A stretch of 61,395 nt of DNA from contig JBGTQJ010000059.1 of the NCBI GenBank assembly GCA_041941305.1, forward strand, positions 1 through 61,395, written 5' to 3'. This DNA comes from JANSWP01 sp041941305. Its GTDB lineage: Bacteria > Bacteroidota > Bacteroidia > Chitinophagales > Saprospiraceae. Under the pieces are notes generated by a model, which was given only the letters and a program-made list of their open reading frames with translations, was not told where the DNA came from and did not search any database. Made by a program: the position numbers and the translations under genes. Every line of letters starts with the position of its first letter. Positions within the stretch are counted from its first letter, which is position 1. Shown in pieces: positions 51,580 through 61,285 of the stretch.

Positions 51580-53889
51580 ATGCCAACTCAATCAGGACAA
51601 ACTCTTCCCCAAAGCAATGAAGCCTATGAGCTTAAAAAGATGGTGGCTCCCATGTCAACCGTCCTGGGTATCACCCAAACATCTGAAAAACCTTTAAATG
51701 TAACTTTTCAAAAGCTAAATGTTGCTGGATTGGATTATCAGGGGCAATTATCTTACGCCTTCGGGAGGTTTGGAAAATCAGTAAGTATAGAATTTTCCTC
51801 AAATCTAGCTAACCTGATACCTTTTCTAGGCGCTATTGGGGTTGATTTAAGTATAAAAGCAACGGTAAAAGGACAAAGAGAAGCAGAGATGATGTCAATT
51901 ATTCAAAAGATGCCAAGTAAAGTTGGAACTATTAATTCTAGCGATGTTATGCCTATGAAGAGTAATGAGGTCTTAGAAGAAGATTTGGATACAGGTGAAA
52001 TTTGGATAATTGACTCCAGAGGGACAAAGAAGAGAGCCACAGAGGAGGATAAAGAAAGATTGAATCAAAAGATTGAGCCATTAGTAATTCGCCCAAAATG
52101 GACTACAGAAACACCAATAAATTATATAACACTTTCCGGAAAGCGGACTTTCTTTGAAAGTGGTGTTTCCTTTTCAGCAGGATTCGATCCCCCATTCCCA
52201 AAGTTTTCAGATTCACTGACCGTGGAAGTTTCTGTTTCGTTAAATGCCTCTGCCAAAATTGGTATGGAGATAATAAATTTGAATGCTTTGAATACGCCTA
52301 CTTTTTACCCAAGCCTTCAGGAGGATCGGTTAGATGGTACTGCAAAAATTCAGGATATAGTTGATAATACTCTATTCACTCTGACAGATGAGGAAATTGA
52401 ATCCATAAAAAAATATATTGAAGAGCTGTCAAGTAATCAACAGGATACCTCATTCCTCACCAAGTTTTTTTCTTTCATTAAACAAAAAGCGGGTGAAGTC
52501 GCCAAGAAAGTAAGAGACCTAACAAAATCAGACGCTGAGAAAAGAAAAGAATTAGTTCAAACGCTGGAAACAAAAATAAATGCTCTTAGGCAACAAGGAA
52601 CAAGTGAACTAAAACCTACTGCTACTTTACCTGTTTTGGAAAAATATCATAATTCGTTGAAAAAATTCTTACAACAGTTAGAACAAGAGGGGCATCGAGT
52701 TCGCATTGAGCCCAGTATTCCTTATTATCTAAATAATTATTCCTCTTTTTCCTGGTTTGGTGGAGCTAATCTGACTGCGGAAGCTTCTGCTGGTGCAAGT
52801 GTTAATATTAATATTCCAAAACCAGATGGTGAAACAGCAAAAAAAGTTAATGCTCAATTAAAGGCTAGAATTGAATCAGTTGCAGATGCGAATTTCAAGA
52901 ATGTTACTTATCGTTTTCAATCTTCAAATGTGAATGAAAAAGGAGAAAAACTTATCTGTACTCAAGATATTTATATAGCGTATCGAAGTTATAAGGTACA
53001 AATTACCGCTGAAGCAACAGCTGCTATCCAGAATAGAGAAAGAACTGGTCAAAAACAATTCATTCCTGCTTTGTATAATACGATGACTTATTTATCAGTC
53101 AGAAATTTTTGGATTTACCCTTCCAGCAAGACTGAGAGACCTATTGATGTAGTATTGGAAGAGAGGAGTGGATTTTCCTATGGAATGTCTGTATCCGTTG
53201 ATGAGTTGATTAGATGCTATAAAGGAGAGAATCCTAAATTAAAAAAGGCTATTTCGAAACAGCTAAGAGTTCAGGAGCCTGAAATAGAAGGATTTCTATC
53301 TGCAGCAAAAATAGGGGAGTTTAAAAAACAAGAAGAAGAAACATCTACTGAGGATCCAAGTCCGACTGGGGCTGCACCTAAACCTATTCCTCCGTCAACA
53401 CCAATCCCAATACTTAAACGAAGCAAAAGAGATGAAGTAAAACCCAAGGATTGGCAAAAATTGATACCTAGTGAGGTCTTTATCGAATCGACCTTTATTT
53501 TTCCAGATAACACAAAACTTAAATTAGAACATAAAGAGGAAGGTCAGGAAAAATACTACCACGCTGTTGACAGTATTAAAACTAACGGTTATTTAAAAGA
53601 ACAAAACCTTGACTTATCACAGGAACATTCGCCAATATTGGAGTCAATCCGTCTTAGAGCGAGAATACAGGATATTCAAGAATCTTCGGAAGTAATTTTC
53701 AAGCGTGGGCTTAATTTAAAAGTTGTAAATATTGAAGCCCAATTCAGCAAATCCCGAGGTTCGGGTTTGGAAGGCTTTTTTGATTTGTATGTTCATTGGT
53801 ACCACAGAGAAGATTACAATACCCAATCTGAAAAAGCTAAAGAAGCTCAGGAGCTTAGTGTACCTCCAACTATTCTAATACATCAATAG
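51580..53889 (+). CDS. cluster protein 4: 769-residue uncharacterised protein
   Basis: No known family recognised. No signal peptide or membrane helix is convincing. The first 120 residues are beta-rich (VTFQKLNVAGLDYQGQLSYAFGRFGKSVSIEFSS). The part from about 195 to 250 again looks like amphipathic beta strands (FFESGVSFSAGFDPPF, LTVEVSVSLNASAKIGMEI). Helices fill about 265-370 (DEEIESIKKYIEELSS, EKRKELVQTLETKINALRQQ). A beta-rich segment follows (ANLTAEASAGASVNINIPKP), then a proline-rich linker near 600-615 (PSPTGAAPKPIPPSTPIPI). The repeated alternating strands resemble those of the next protein, so the two may share a fold or interact. The next gene begins 18 bases later. Confidence 0.82.
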   Translation: MPTQSGQTLPQSNEAYELKKMVAPMSTVLGITQTSEKPLNVTFQKLNVAGLDYQGQLSYAFGRFGKSVSIEFSSNLANLIPFLGAIGVDLSIKATVKGQREAEMMSIIQKMPSKVGTINSSDVMPMKSNEVLEEDLDTGEIWIIDSRGTKKRATEEDKERLNQKIEPLVIRPKWTTETPINYITLSGKRTFFESGVSFSAGFDPPFPKFSDSLTVEVSVSLNASAKIGMEIINLNALNTPTFYPSLQEDRLDGTAKIQDIVDNTLFTLTDEEIESIKKYIEELSSNQQDTSFLTKFFSFIKQKAGEVAKKVRDLTKSDAEKRKELVQTLETKINALRQQGTSELKPTATLPVLEKYHNSLKKFLQQLEQEGHRVRIEPSIPYYLNNYSSFSWFGGANLTAEASAGASVNINIPKPDGETAKKVNAQLKARIESVADANFKNVTYRFQSSNVNEKGEKLICTQDIYIAYRSYKVQITAEATAAIQNRERTGQKQFIPALYNTMTYLSVRNFWIYPSSKTERPIDVVLEERSGFSYGMSVSVDELIRCYKGENPKLKKAISKQLRVQEPEIEGFLSAAKIGEFKKQEEETSTEDPSPTGAAPKPIPPSTPIPILKRSKRDEVKPKDWQKLIPSEVFIESTFIFPDNTKLKLEHKEEGQEKYYHAVDSIKTNGYLKEQNLDLSQEHSPILESIRLRARIQDIQESSEVIFKRGLNLKVVNIEAQFSKSRGSGLEGFFDLYVHWYHREDYNTQSEKAKEAQELSVPPTILIHQ

Positions 53890-53907
53890 AAAGAAAGAAA
53901 AACAGCT

Positions 53908-56900
53908 ATGCAACTTCAAACTTATATCATATTAAAAGAATCTATTGAAACCCAACTGAAGTCCATATTCTCGGATGATGTGGATTCCCCAACTATAAAT
54001 GAGGTTAAGGATTCCGTTGGAAATCATGGAATCCAAATTGCTCCTTTTGAACCAGAAGATTTATGGAAATTTTGTTTGAATGCTATTGAAATAGACTTAG
54101 CAAACTATATTCCACTGGACATATTAGATTTAATAAACGCCTTGCAAATCACTAGTGAAGAAGAAGCCGAAAAAAACATTCTTTCTGGTAGTTCGGATTC
54201 GGAAACTAGTAATGGGCTTCGTTTAATTCAATTACCTGATTCGGGTTATATCCTTGATTTTGCAGTGCAATATGAAAATCAAATTTCTACTGATATATTA
54301 AATATTGAAAAATTTTATGTTGCATTTAACATTACCCCAAATTCAGTATCAATAGTTCTATGCAGTGGAAAATTCAGCTTTGACAGCACACCTCTTGAAT
54401 TGTATTTTAAACTACAATTTCCTTCACTCTTACTCTCTGCAGAATTAAGTTTTAATCATCCACTCTCTTCTGGAAATGGAGACAGGAATCAAGAAATTGG
54501 AGAAAAATATTTAAGTTCATTAAAGAAATCCGAGGATGAGGCTCTAATTGTTGAAAGTGTGCGTTTCAGAGGTGCATTACGTCTAAATAATTATTCCTTT
54601 CATATTGGGGTAAGCAATATTCTCAATATTCATGATAAACTAATTGTAAAAACTTTTGGAGCGGATGTAAATTACATCGGGATGTCGGACAATTCTGACT
54701 ATTCAATACTCGCCTACACCGACCTAGAAATCGGCTTCGAAGAACATCCACTTGTCATTTCCCTCTCAGCAAAAATGGAAAAAGAAGGCGATACCACAAG
54801 ATGGAAATTTTCAGGTTCGCAAGTACATCCGATAACTGTTGACCAAATTTTACAAGATTTTGCCAATCTTTTTAAAGAAGGCGGAACACCTGCGGACAAT
54901 CCTTACCATCTTCCAGAATTTATTGCCAATACTAAGCTGAATTATTTGGGAATGGCATTTGAGGTAGTCAGTGGAAGTACGAGCGAGCAAGATTATACCT
55001 TTTCTTTTGGTTTAGGATTGCCTGTGGGTGAACGAGAGGCGAAAATTGAAATGTACGCCCATTATCAAAAGACCAATTCAGCGTATAAACTTGAATTGAC
55101 AGGTGCGATATTTTTAGACGGATTTCAATTGGCTGTCGGTTTTGCGAAAAAAGAAGATGAGCAGAAATCTGATACGCTCATTTTAGGGAATTTACAAACG
55201 CCTTTAAAACTGGATTCTCAATATTTTATTCGAGCACTATCGCCTAAGTTTGCCGACATTGTTCCGATTGATGTTCAATTAGAAATTCCCGACTTACTGA
55301 TTTCCATGCATCAGGAAAAAGAAGGAAATGTCGAGGCTGACAAAGAATATCTATTCCGACTTTCTTTCAATTTGTTATTTGACATGAGTGGTTTTCCGTT
55401 AATAGGAAGCATGTTAAAGCAAATCAAGTTTAAAGATGGTTTAGTACTCGCTGCCAACAAGGATTGGAGTCAGGAATCTTTCACAGGCCTCAATAGTTTA
55501 ATCACTAATATAAAGCCTAATCCTCCCGAGTTGCTTAACCCTCCCAAACAATCCAACGCAACCGTCGGCATCAGTCAGGGAGTTAGTTTAAGTGGAACAT
55601 TTTATATAACGGATGAGATTGGTTTTCCTTTGTTTTTAAATTTTCAAAAAGAAGAAACACCTTCCGATACTCAGAATACGGAGACTGGGAATAATCCAAA
55701 TGTAGGTGGAGGCGCAGAACCTCCAGTTCAAACTACTTCCGATTCTGAATCTAAATCTAGTTCCGAATCCAAACCCGACCCACGCTCCCAAAGCAAAGTC
55801 AACAAAGTATTCAGCGCCGTCAAGCTCAAAAAAATAAGTCTGATTTTCCAAAATGGAAGACTGGGACTAAAATTGACGGGTGGTTTGTCCTTAGCAGTTT
55901 TTGAGTTTGAATTGATGGGATTGCAGATTACCGTTCCTCAAAGCGTTTTGAACGACCCTTCTGACATTACGGACATTGCATTTGATTTAGACGGTTTTGG
56001 AGCCAAAATTCAAAAAGGGCCTTTGTCTATAATCGGTGCTTTTTTGAGGAAACACTATGAAGATGAAACAGGCGGTTATGACGAATACAACGGCATCATT
56101 CAGGTCGGACTGAAAAAATTGAACCTGGTGGGCATGGGCTCTTATGCCAAATATGACGGGCATCCTTCCTTATTCCTTTTTGTGGCTTTGGGTTATCCTA
56201 TTCCCGTACATCCTGCTTTATTGATTGAAGGTTTGGCATTGGGCTTTGGCATTCACAGAGATGCCGTCATTCCAAAATTGGATGAAGTACTGACCTATCC
56301 ACTTATCCAAATGTCGGTCACACCACCGCCGCCGATGGATATTGAAACGATGGTGCAGTCCATGCACAAATATTTTCCACCAACAACGGACCAATATTTT
56401 ATAGTTGCGGGGATTAAATTCAAGGCATTTGCTTTGGTGGATACTACGGCGATGCTGATAGTCAAGTTTGGTCGAGCAACGGAAATTGATGTAATTGGAG
56501 TCAGTAGCGCCATATTTCCAACTGCGTTTATTGAATTAGTTTGGACAGGCAGATTTATCCCTGACGAGGGCTATTTATTAATAAAAGGAGAACTGACTGA
56601 CCGCTCTTATTTGTATATCCCTGAAGTTCATTTGACGGGAGGATTTGCAGTGGCGGCTTGGATGAAGGGGGTACATGAAGGAGATTTTGTAGTCAGCGTT
56701 GGAGGTTATCATTCTCAATTCAAAGTACCAGCACATTATCCCAATCATATTTCTCGCCTTGGTATTAGTTTTAAGTTAGACCCAATCACCGTCAAGGGTG
56801 GCGTTTATTTTGCCATTACCCCTAAGTTTTTGATGTTTGGCGGCTTTTTGGAAGCGTCTTTAAAGGAAAGCATTCTAAGTGCCTACATCAAAATTCAAAT

Positions 56901-57777
56901 GGATGCGCTTATCAGTTTTGAGCCTTTCCATTATGATGTGACCATGAACGTGGATGCTGGCGTGAAAGTGGATATTCCAATGCTCTTTTTTACACTCCAT
57001 ATCAATGCACATTTCCATTTTGATATGCACATTTGGGGACCAGACTTCTCTGGAACTGCTTCCATTGATGTAGGACCGAAAACTTTTGATGTTGGCTTCG
57101 GCGCAGACAGTGAGGTGAATGCCATTCCGATAAGTTGGGATAGATTTAAGGAAAAGTTCCTTAAAAACGGTAAGTCCGCAGTTACAGTTTCGGTAACAAA
57201 AGGGCTGTTACAAAAAAGAAAAGATGGAACAAAAGAGACTTATGTGGTTGACCCAAAATTTGTGGAAATTGAAGTGAAGAGTTTGATTCCGATAACAGAG
57301 AATAGTAAATCTGATAGTTTAGGCATTGCGCCAATGGATATCAGAAATGAAACTGAAGAAAATAGTTTTTCTGCCAAATTAAAGATTGGAAACATAGATA
57401 AATTTACTTCCACTGACGTTTCCGATAGACTTCCAAAAGGCATCTGGGGCATCCAGGGGCTTCAAAAATCCAATATTTCCAATGAAAACGAAATGTTGAT
57501 TACTACCCGAACTGGGACATTACTGACTCCACCACCTGATAAAGAAACAGGCGAATCGCATGAAATTGAGAAAGATAAATTGACTTACAATACAGATGAG
57601 TTTGAATTGATTGATTCCATATCAGTGGCAAAAATGACAGGCAAAGCCAAAGTTGATAATTTCATCAAACCAGCCAAGAGTTTTTCATGGTTTACTGGTT
57701 TAGCTCAGGAGGATTTAAGCCTAATTGAAGAGAAACATTTATTGCATCATCATTTGATGGAATGTGAGTTTGCATAA
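53908..57777 (+). CDS. cluster protein 5: DUF6603-like beta-rich protein, 1289 residues
   Basis: A very long beta-rich protein without export signal. Residues about 630-1075 resemble DUF6603: HPALLIEGLALGFGIHRDAV, VHEGDFVVSVGGYHSQFKVPAHYP, GGVYFAITPKFLMFGGFLEAS, then FEPFHYDVTMNVDAGVKVDIP and MHIWGPDFSGTASIDVGPKTF. The amphipathic strands look like those of lipid- or surface-associated beta proteins. A Ser/Pro/Asn-rich linker lies at about 585-630. Function of DUF6603 is unknown; I recall it only from long uncharacterised proteins in many phyla. It has a helical and variable N-terminus. It shares strand patterns with cluster protein 4, starts 18 bases after it and ends 47 bases before cluster protein 6. 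Confidence 0.85.
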   Translation: MQLQTYIILKESIETQLKSIFSDDVDSPTINEVKDSVGNHGIQIAPFEPEDLWKFCLNAIEIDLANYIPLDILDLINALQITSEEEAEKNILSGSSDSETSNGLRLIQLPDSGYILDFAVQYENQISTDILNIEKFYVAFNITPNSVSIVLCSGKFSFDSTPLELYFKLQFPSLLLSAELSFNHPLSSGNGDRNQEIGEKYLSSLKKSEDEALIVESVRFRGALRLNNYSFHIGVSNILNIHDKLIVKTFGADVNYIGMSDNSDYSILAYTDLEIGFEEHPLVISLSAKMEKEGDTTRWKFSGSQVHPITVDQILQDFANLFKEGGTPADNPYHLPEFIANTKLNYLGMAFEVVSGSTSEQDYTFSFGLGLPVGEREAKIEMYAHYQKTNSAYKLELTGAIFLDGFQLAVGFAKKEDEQKSDTLILGNLQTPLKLDSQYFIRALSPKFADIVPIDVQLEIPDLLISMHQEKEGNVEADKEYLFRLSFNLLFDMSGFPLIGSMLKQIKFKDGLVLAANKDWSQESFTGLNSLITNIKPNPPELLNPPKQSNATVGISQGVSLSGTFYITDEIGFPLFLNFQKEETPSDTQNTETGNNPNVGGGAEPPVQTTSDSESKSSSESKPDPRSQSKVNKVFSAVKLKKISLIFQNGRLGLKLTGGLSLAVFEFELMGLQITVPQSVLNDPSDITDIAFDLDGFGAKIQKGPLSIIGAFLRKHYEDETGGYDEYNGIIQVGLKKLNLVGMGSYAKYDGHPSLFLFVALGYPIPVHPALLIEGLALGFGIHRDAVIPKLDEVLTYPLIQMSVTPPPPMDIETMVQSMHKYFPPTTDQYFIVAGIKFKAFALVDTTAMLIVKFGRATEIDVIGVSSAIFPTAFIELVWTGRFIPDEGYLLIKGELTDRSYLYIPEVHLTGGFAVAAWMKGVHEGDFVVSVGGYHSQFKVPAHYPNHISRLGISFKLDPITVKGGVYFAITPKFLMFGGFLEASLKESILSAYIKIQMDALISFEPFHYDVTMNVDAGVKVDIPMLFFTLHINAHFHFDMHIWGPDFSGTASIDVGPKTFDVGFGADSEVNAIPISWDRFKEKFLKNGKSAVTVSVTKGLLQKRKDGTKETYVVDPKFVEIEVKSLIPITENSKSDSLGIAPMDIRNETEENSFSAKLKIGNIDKFTSTDVSDRLPKGIWGIQGLQKSNISNENEMLITTRTGTLLTPPPDKETGESHEIEKDKLTYNTDEFELIDSISVAKMTGKAKVDNFIKPAKSFSWFTGLAQEDLSLIEEKHLLHHHLMECEFA

Positions 57778-57824
57778 CAGGTTTGAAGTTTGAACCATCC
57801 AATTGTTAAAAAGAATTACAAAAA

Positions 57825-60065
57825 ATGGAAAACGAAAAAATAAGTTTCATAGGATACCATATTCCCGGATTGCAATCGGGAAATTTGACTATTTCATCCG
57901 ATGTCACATTTAAAGCAAATAATATTAACCAACCTCCCTTTGAATCAAATGAATTGGACCTACTCGTAGCTGGTCCGAGATTTATTTTCTCTCCCAAAGA
58001 AATTTATTCGGTTTTTCCTCCCCGAGATAGTTTGGGGGAGCATGAAAATGTCTTACCACATATTGAATTGGAGCCAAGTACGCTGCCCTGGTCTCGAAGT
58101 ACTGGCGGTGATGAAAAAACGCCTTGGTTAGCATTGCTTTTATTACAGGAGGGAGAATGGCGAAACGGTGAAAATCAAAATCAAAATCAAAATGAAAATG
58201 AAAATGAAAATGAAAATGAAGATCAGGAAAAAAGCAAAGTGGTAGTCCAGAGAAAAACATGGGAAGAATACAGAAAAGCTGTGGAAGGACTTAAATCGGA
58301 AGTAACCGACCAACCTCCAGAAGGTGAAAAGCCTTTTCCTCCTCTGAAAATACTCAATCTCAACCGCAAATTTTTGAATGATATATTTCCAAGTATTGAA
58401 GAATTAGAGTGGCTCTCCCATGTAAGAATTGGTCATGATGTATATGGGAACGAAGTAGAACGGGCTGTTTTGGTCTGTAATCGAATGCCTAAAGCAGGTG
58501 CAAGAGCAGCGGTTCATTTAGTTTCATTGGAAGAAAGAATTAAGGATGAAAAATTTGATTTTTCTTTAGAAGAAAGTGGAGATGGAAAGGATGACAGAGT
58601 TACTTTATTAAGTATTCATTCCTGGGAATTTACCTGTCCAGATAATGAGCAGTTTGAACTAAACGAAAAAACGAGAAGACGTTTACCCGAATCATTATTA
58701 AATGAGGTGAATAATGAAATTAAGAAAAACCCCAAGGGAGCACTTCAAAATGATTTTCTATATAGAGGCAAACCCAATTTTATTAAAGCACTTGATGTTT
58801 TTAATGATACAAAAAAAGCAAAACTGGTCAATACTTGCCATATTCAAACCGAAACTTTCAAAGGATTAATGGATTCCCTTGATTTAAAATGGATTCACAT
58901 TCCCAAACCCCTTAAGGAAAAAGGAGATGCCAAACAATTCTTTGAAATTGGAAGTCTGCCTCTTGCACACGGATTGCGTCATGGTGGAAAAACAATTTCC
59001 TGGTATCGGGGACCACTTATCGCAGACAGAAACCTTAGCGAAGACACCGAACAAAAGCTATTGGCAAAATTACCCATTCGAACAGCTGACCACTTGCTCA
59101 TTTATAACAAAAATACAGGGATGTTGGATACTTCCTATGCGGCAGCCTGGGAACTAGGAAGGCTAATATCCGTAAGTCAGCCAAGAATCAGCCAACAAAT
59201 TTCACAATGGAAAACTTCACATGCCCGAGAAGTGGCTTTAGCAGAGCAAAATTTGGTTTTCTCTCATATTCCGTTCAATGATTCTGATTTTGTCCATCAA
59301 GAAGGAAGCCTTCTTTGTACTAATTTACAGCAATATTTTACTGACCTGAGTCTTCTGAAAAGTATCCCTTTTCAATATTTGGTTCCTCATGAAAGTTATT
59401 TGCCCGATGAATCCATGCGCTTTTTTTATATAGACCCATTATGGATGGAATGTTGTTTAGATGGTGCATTTAGTATTGGACGGACGACAGAATATGACGA
59501 AAATCGAGAACGCTCAGACCATGAAAATCTTTCCTTCCCGCATAAGTCCATTCGCCCAAGAATGACTGGCGTTTTGTTACGGTCAGATTTGATTTCTGGT
59601 TGGCCATCATTAATGGTGGAGGCTTATAAGGGGAAAACTGCTACTTCTGAAACAGCAGAAATTAAGGATTTGACAAAGTTGGAGAATTTGCGTTTTGAAC
59701 GTCTAGGATCCAATGTTTTGATTGTAATATTTGACGGAGAAGTTGATGTAGTGACTGTTCATTTACCGCCAGAGTCACTTCATTGCGGATTTAGTCGGCC
59801 TACAAATGGGCATGTCAATTATTTTAAAGAAATAAAGGATATTGATGATGGGCACGAAATTGAAAATGGTGCTGTAACTGTGGATATTAAATTCAAAGGA
59901 GATGGACGACTTCGGGTTTTAGATGTATTAAAATTCAAAAACAATACAAATGATAAACTGAAAGAAAAAGAAAAGAAGGAATGTTCGCATTCTGGGCAAT
60001 TGGCTATTGAATTAATGGAGGGTGTTCCACGATTGGAAGTTAAACTAAAACGAATCGATAATTAA
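57825..60065 (+). CDS. cluster protein 6: 746-residue uncharacterised protein
   Basis: Last gene of the cluster. Motifs include VAGPRFIFSPKEIYSVFPP, VLPHIELEPSTLPWSR, TPWLALLLLQEGEW, MRFFYIDPLWMECCLDGAFSIGR, TGVLLRSDLISGWPSLMVEAY and NVLIVIFDGEVDVVTVHLPPESLHCGF. I remember closely similar motifs (VGPRF...SVFPP, SGWPGL, PPEALHFG) from uncharacterised proteins in many bacteria, in genomes that also carry DUF6603 proteins. Residues about 116-134 are a low-complexity Gln/Glu/Asn repeat coded by a 6-nt microsatellite. No signal peptide, membrane helix or sorting domain is visible. The start ATG has an A-rich upstream region and no Shine-Dalgarno. Confidence 0.85.
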   Translation: MENEKISFIGYHIPGLQSGNLTISSDVTFKANNINQPPFESNELDLLVAGPRFIFSPKEIYSVFPPRDSLGEHENVLPHIELEPSTLPWSRSTGGDEKTPWLALLLLQEGEWRNGENQNQNQNENENENENEDQEKSKVVVQRKTWEEYRKAVEGLKSEVTDQPPEGEKPFPPLKILNLNRKFLNDIFPSIEELEWLSHVRIGHDVYGNEVERAVLVCNRMPKAGARAAVHLVSLEERIKDEKFDFSLEESGDGKDDRVTLLSIHSWEFTCPDNEQFELNEKTRRRLPESLLNEVNNEIKKNPKGALQNDFLYRGKPNFIKALDVFNDTKKAKLVNTCHIQTETFKGLMDSLDLKWIHIPKPLKEKGDAKQFFEIGSLPLAHGLRHGGKTISWYRGPLIADRNLSEDTEQKLLAKLPIRTADHLLIYNKNTGMLDTSYAAAWELGRLISVSQPRISQQISQWKTSHAREVALAEQNLVFSHIPFNDSDFVHQEGSLLCTNLQQYFTDLSLLKSIPFQYLVPHESYLPDESMRFFYIDPLWMECCLDGAFSIGRTTEYDENRERSDHENLSFPHKSIRPRMTGVLLRSDLISGWPSLMVEAYKGKTATSETAEIKDLTKLENLRFERLGSNVLIVIFDGEVDVVTVHLPPESLHCGFSRPTNGHVNYFKEIKDIDDGHEIENGAVTVDIKFKGDGRLRVLDVLKFKNNTNDKLKEKEKKECSHSGQLAIELMEGVPRLEVKLKRIDN
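58170..58226 (+). repeat. in-frame 6-nt microsatellite in cluster gene 6
   Basis: About nine units of (G/C)AAAAT give alternating Asn with Gln or Glu. As the unit is six bases long, slippage changes the length without breaking the frame. Confidence 0.8.
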
Positions 60066-60308
60066 AAAGCCTTTTGATTTGTGATTTTTATCCTCTTCAG
60101 GCAGAATTACAAAATTTCGTTGTTTTTCTAAGTCTAGAATATCAAGGCTATTATTGGTCCCCACCTTCAACTGTCCACTTTTATCTTCTGCTATATCCAA
60201 AACTGAAAAATCTGATAACTTGTATATACTGTCTACAGTCTCATCGCACCTGGTTAAATTGTATCCATCAAAACTGTAAAGATCTTTTGCAGTACCTATC
60301 CACATCAA
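60065..60308 (-). pseudogene. fragment of a beta-propeller (Reg_prop) sensor kinase gene
   Basis: The minus strand encodes MWIGTAKDLYSFDGYNL and LSDFSVLDIAEDKSGQLKVGT, typical of the periplasmic ligand-binding propellers of hybrid two-component systems. The piece lacks a normal start, signal peptide, membrane helix and kinase domain. It runs into cluster gene 6 at its 3' end and ends near a GTATGTTTAAA repeat (about 60360) upstream, so both sides look cut. Confidence 0.6.
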
Positions 60309-60400
60309 TCGCCAGAACCATAAGCTACTGATTTTCAGGGTGTAAATTTTTTAAACATACGCTAAACGCCAAAACCTGCTAGCTCATGGTAAACCTGCTA

Positions 60401-61285
60401 TTAAAAAATAATAAAGTCTGCCGGATTTACAGGTTTCCCTTTGTGCCACAATTCAAAATGTAAGTGGGGTCCATCTGTCAATTCTCCTGTATTGCCAATA
60501 ATCGCCACCGCCTCACCAGCTTTCACGAAGGTCCCCGCTTTCTTCAGCAGTGCAGAGTTGTGTTTATAAAAACTAATAATATTATTTGGATGTTGGATGC
60601 CAATGGTATTGCCGGTTTCAACTGTATAATCGGACATAATAACCCAACCATCCATGATTGCCTTAATGGGGGTATTTTGAGGAGCGACAATATCTACCCC
60701 ATAATGTTTAATTTCTGGTTGATAGCCTTCACTGATTTCACCTGAAAGCGGAGAGGAAAAATACATTTGTTCAAGGGGTGTATCATGAGCCGAAAAATTG
60801 GTCGTTTTTGTTTGCTGAGCAGCACTTCGCAACTCTTCCAGTTCAACTTCCTGCCTTAAAATTTGGTCTTCTTCAATTGGTTCTACCTGGACAAAACTGT
60901 CATTGGCTACCATTTCATTATTCAGCGCATCGTCCTGAGTCTCCACATTTCCGGTAACCATTTTTCGGAAATTGTCCGAATATTGTTTGTGTACCAAAAA
61001 AACCTTTTCTATAGAATCCAACTGCTGGTTGATTTTTCTTACTTCTGAATGTACCTGGACTTCTCCATATCCTGGTACCAATCTTTTGATAGGAGTGAAG
61101 ACGATTGCTGCAACAATTAAGGTCGTGAGCAGCACAAAAACAGTACTGATAATGACATATACATTAAGTAATGTCAGGCGGTAGGAACCCGTTTCCTCAA
61201 AGGTTTCGTCATTCATAATGACTAGACGATAAGTATGTTGCAATTTTTCCCACCTCGATTGTTCTTTTTTGTTTTCGTCGCTCAT
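60401..61285 (-). CDS. membrane-anchored M23-family metallopeptidase
   Basis: A 294-residue protein with one membrane helix at about 41-65 (LNVYVIISTVFVLLTTLIVAAIVF), a coiled-coil or helical stretch after it (VRKINQQLDSIEKVFLVHKQ), and a C-terminal LytM domain (about 185-290). Zinc ligands are visible in KHYGVDIVAP and GPHLHFELWHKG. It probably hydrolyses peptidoglycan or serves as an activator scaffold in the periplasm; the HxH motif is intact. I use the ATG at 61285; a GTG at 61324 would add 13 residues. Such proteins in Bacteroidota resemble MepM/NlpD-type division factors. The upstream region leaves the window. Confidence 0.9.
   Translation of the reverse strand: MSDENKKEQSRWEKLQHTYRLVIMNDETFEETGSYRLTLLNVYVIISTVFVLLTTLIVAAIVFTPIKRLVPGYGEVQVHSEVRKINQQLDSIEKVFLVHKQYSDNFRKMVTGNVETQDDALNNEMVANDSFVQVEPIEEDQILRQEVELEELRSAAQQTKTTNFSAHDTPLEQMYFSSPLSGEISEGYQPEIKHYGVDIVAPQNTPIKAIMDGWVIMSDYTVETGNTIGIQHPNNIISFYKHNSALLKKAGTFVKAGEAVAIIGNTGELTDGPHLHFELWHKGKPVNPADFIIF

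Noticed and set aside
43485..60065. Cluster as a prophage or contractile injection system
   Set aside because: No capsid, terminase, sheath, tube, baseplate, spike, AAA ATPase or integrase is present; only the fibre-like gene recalls phages.
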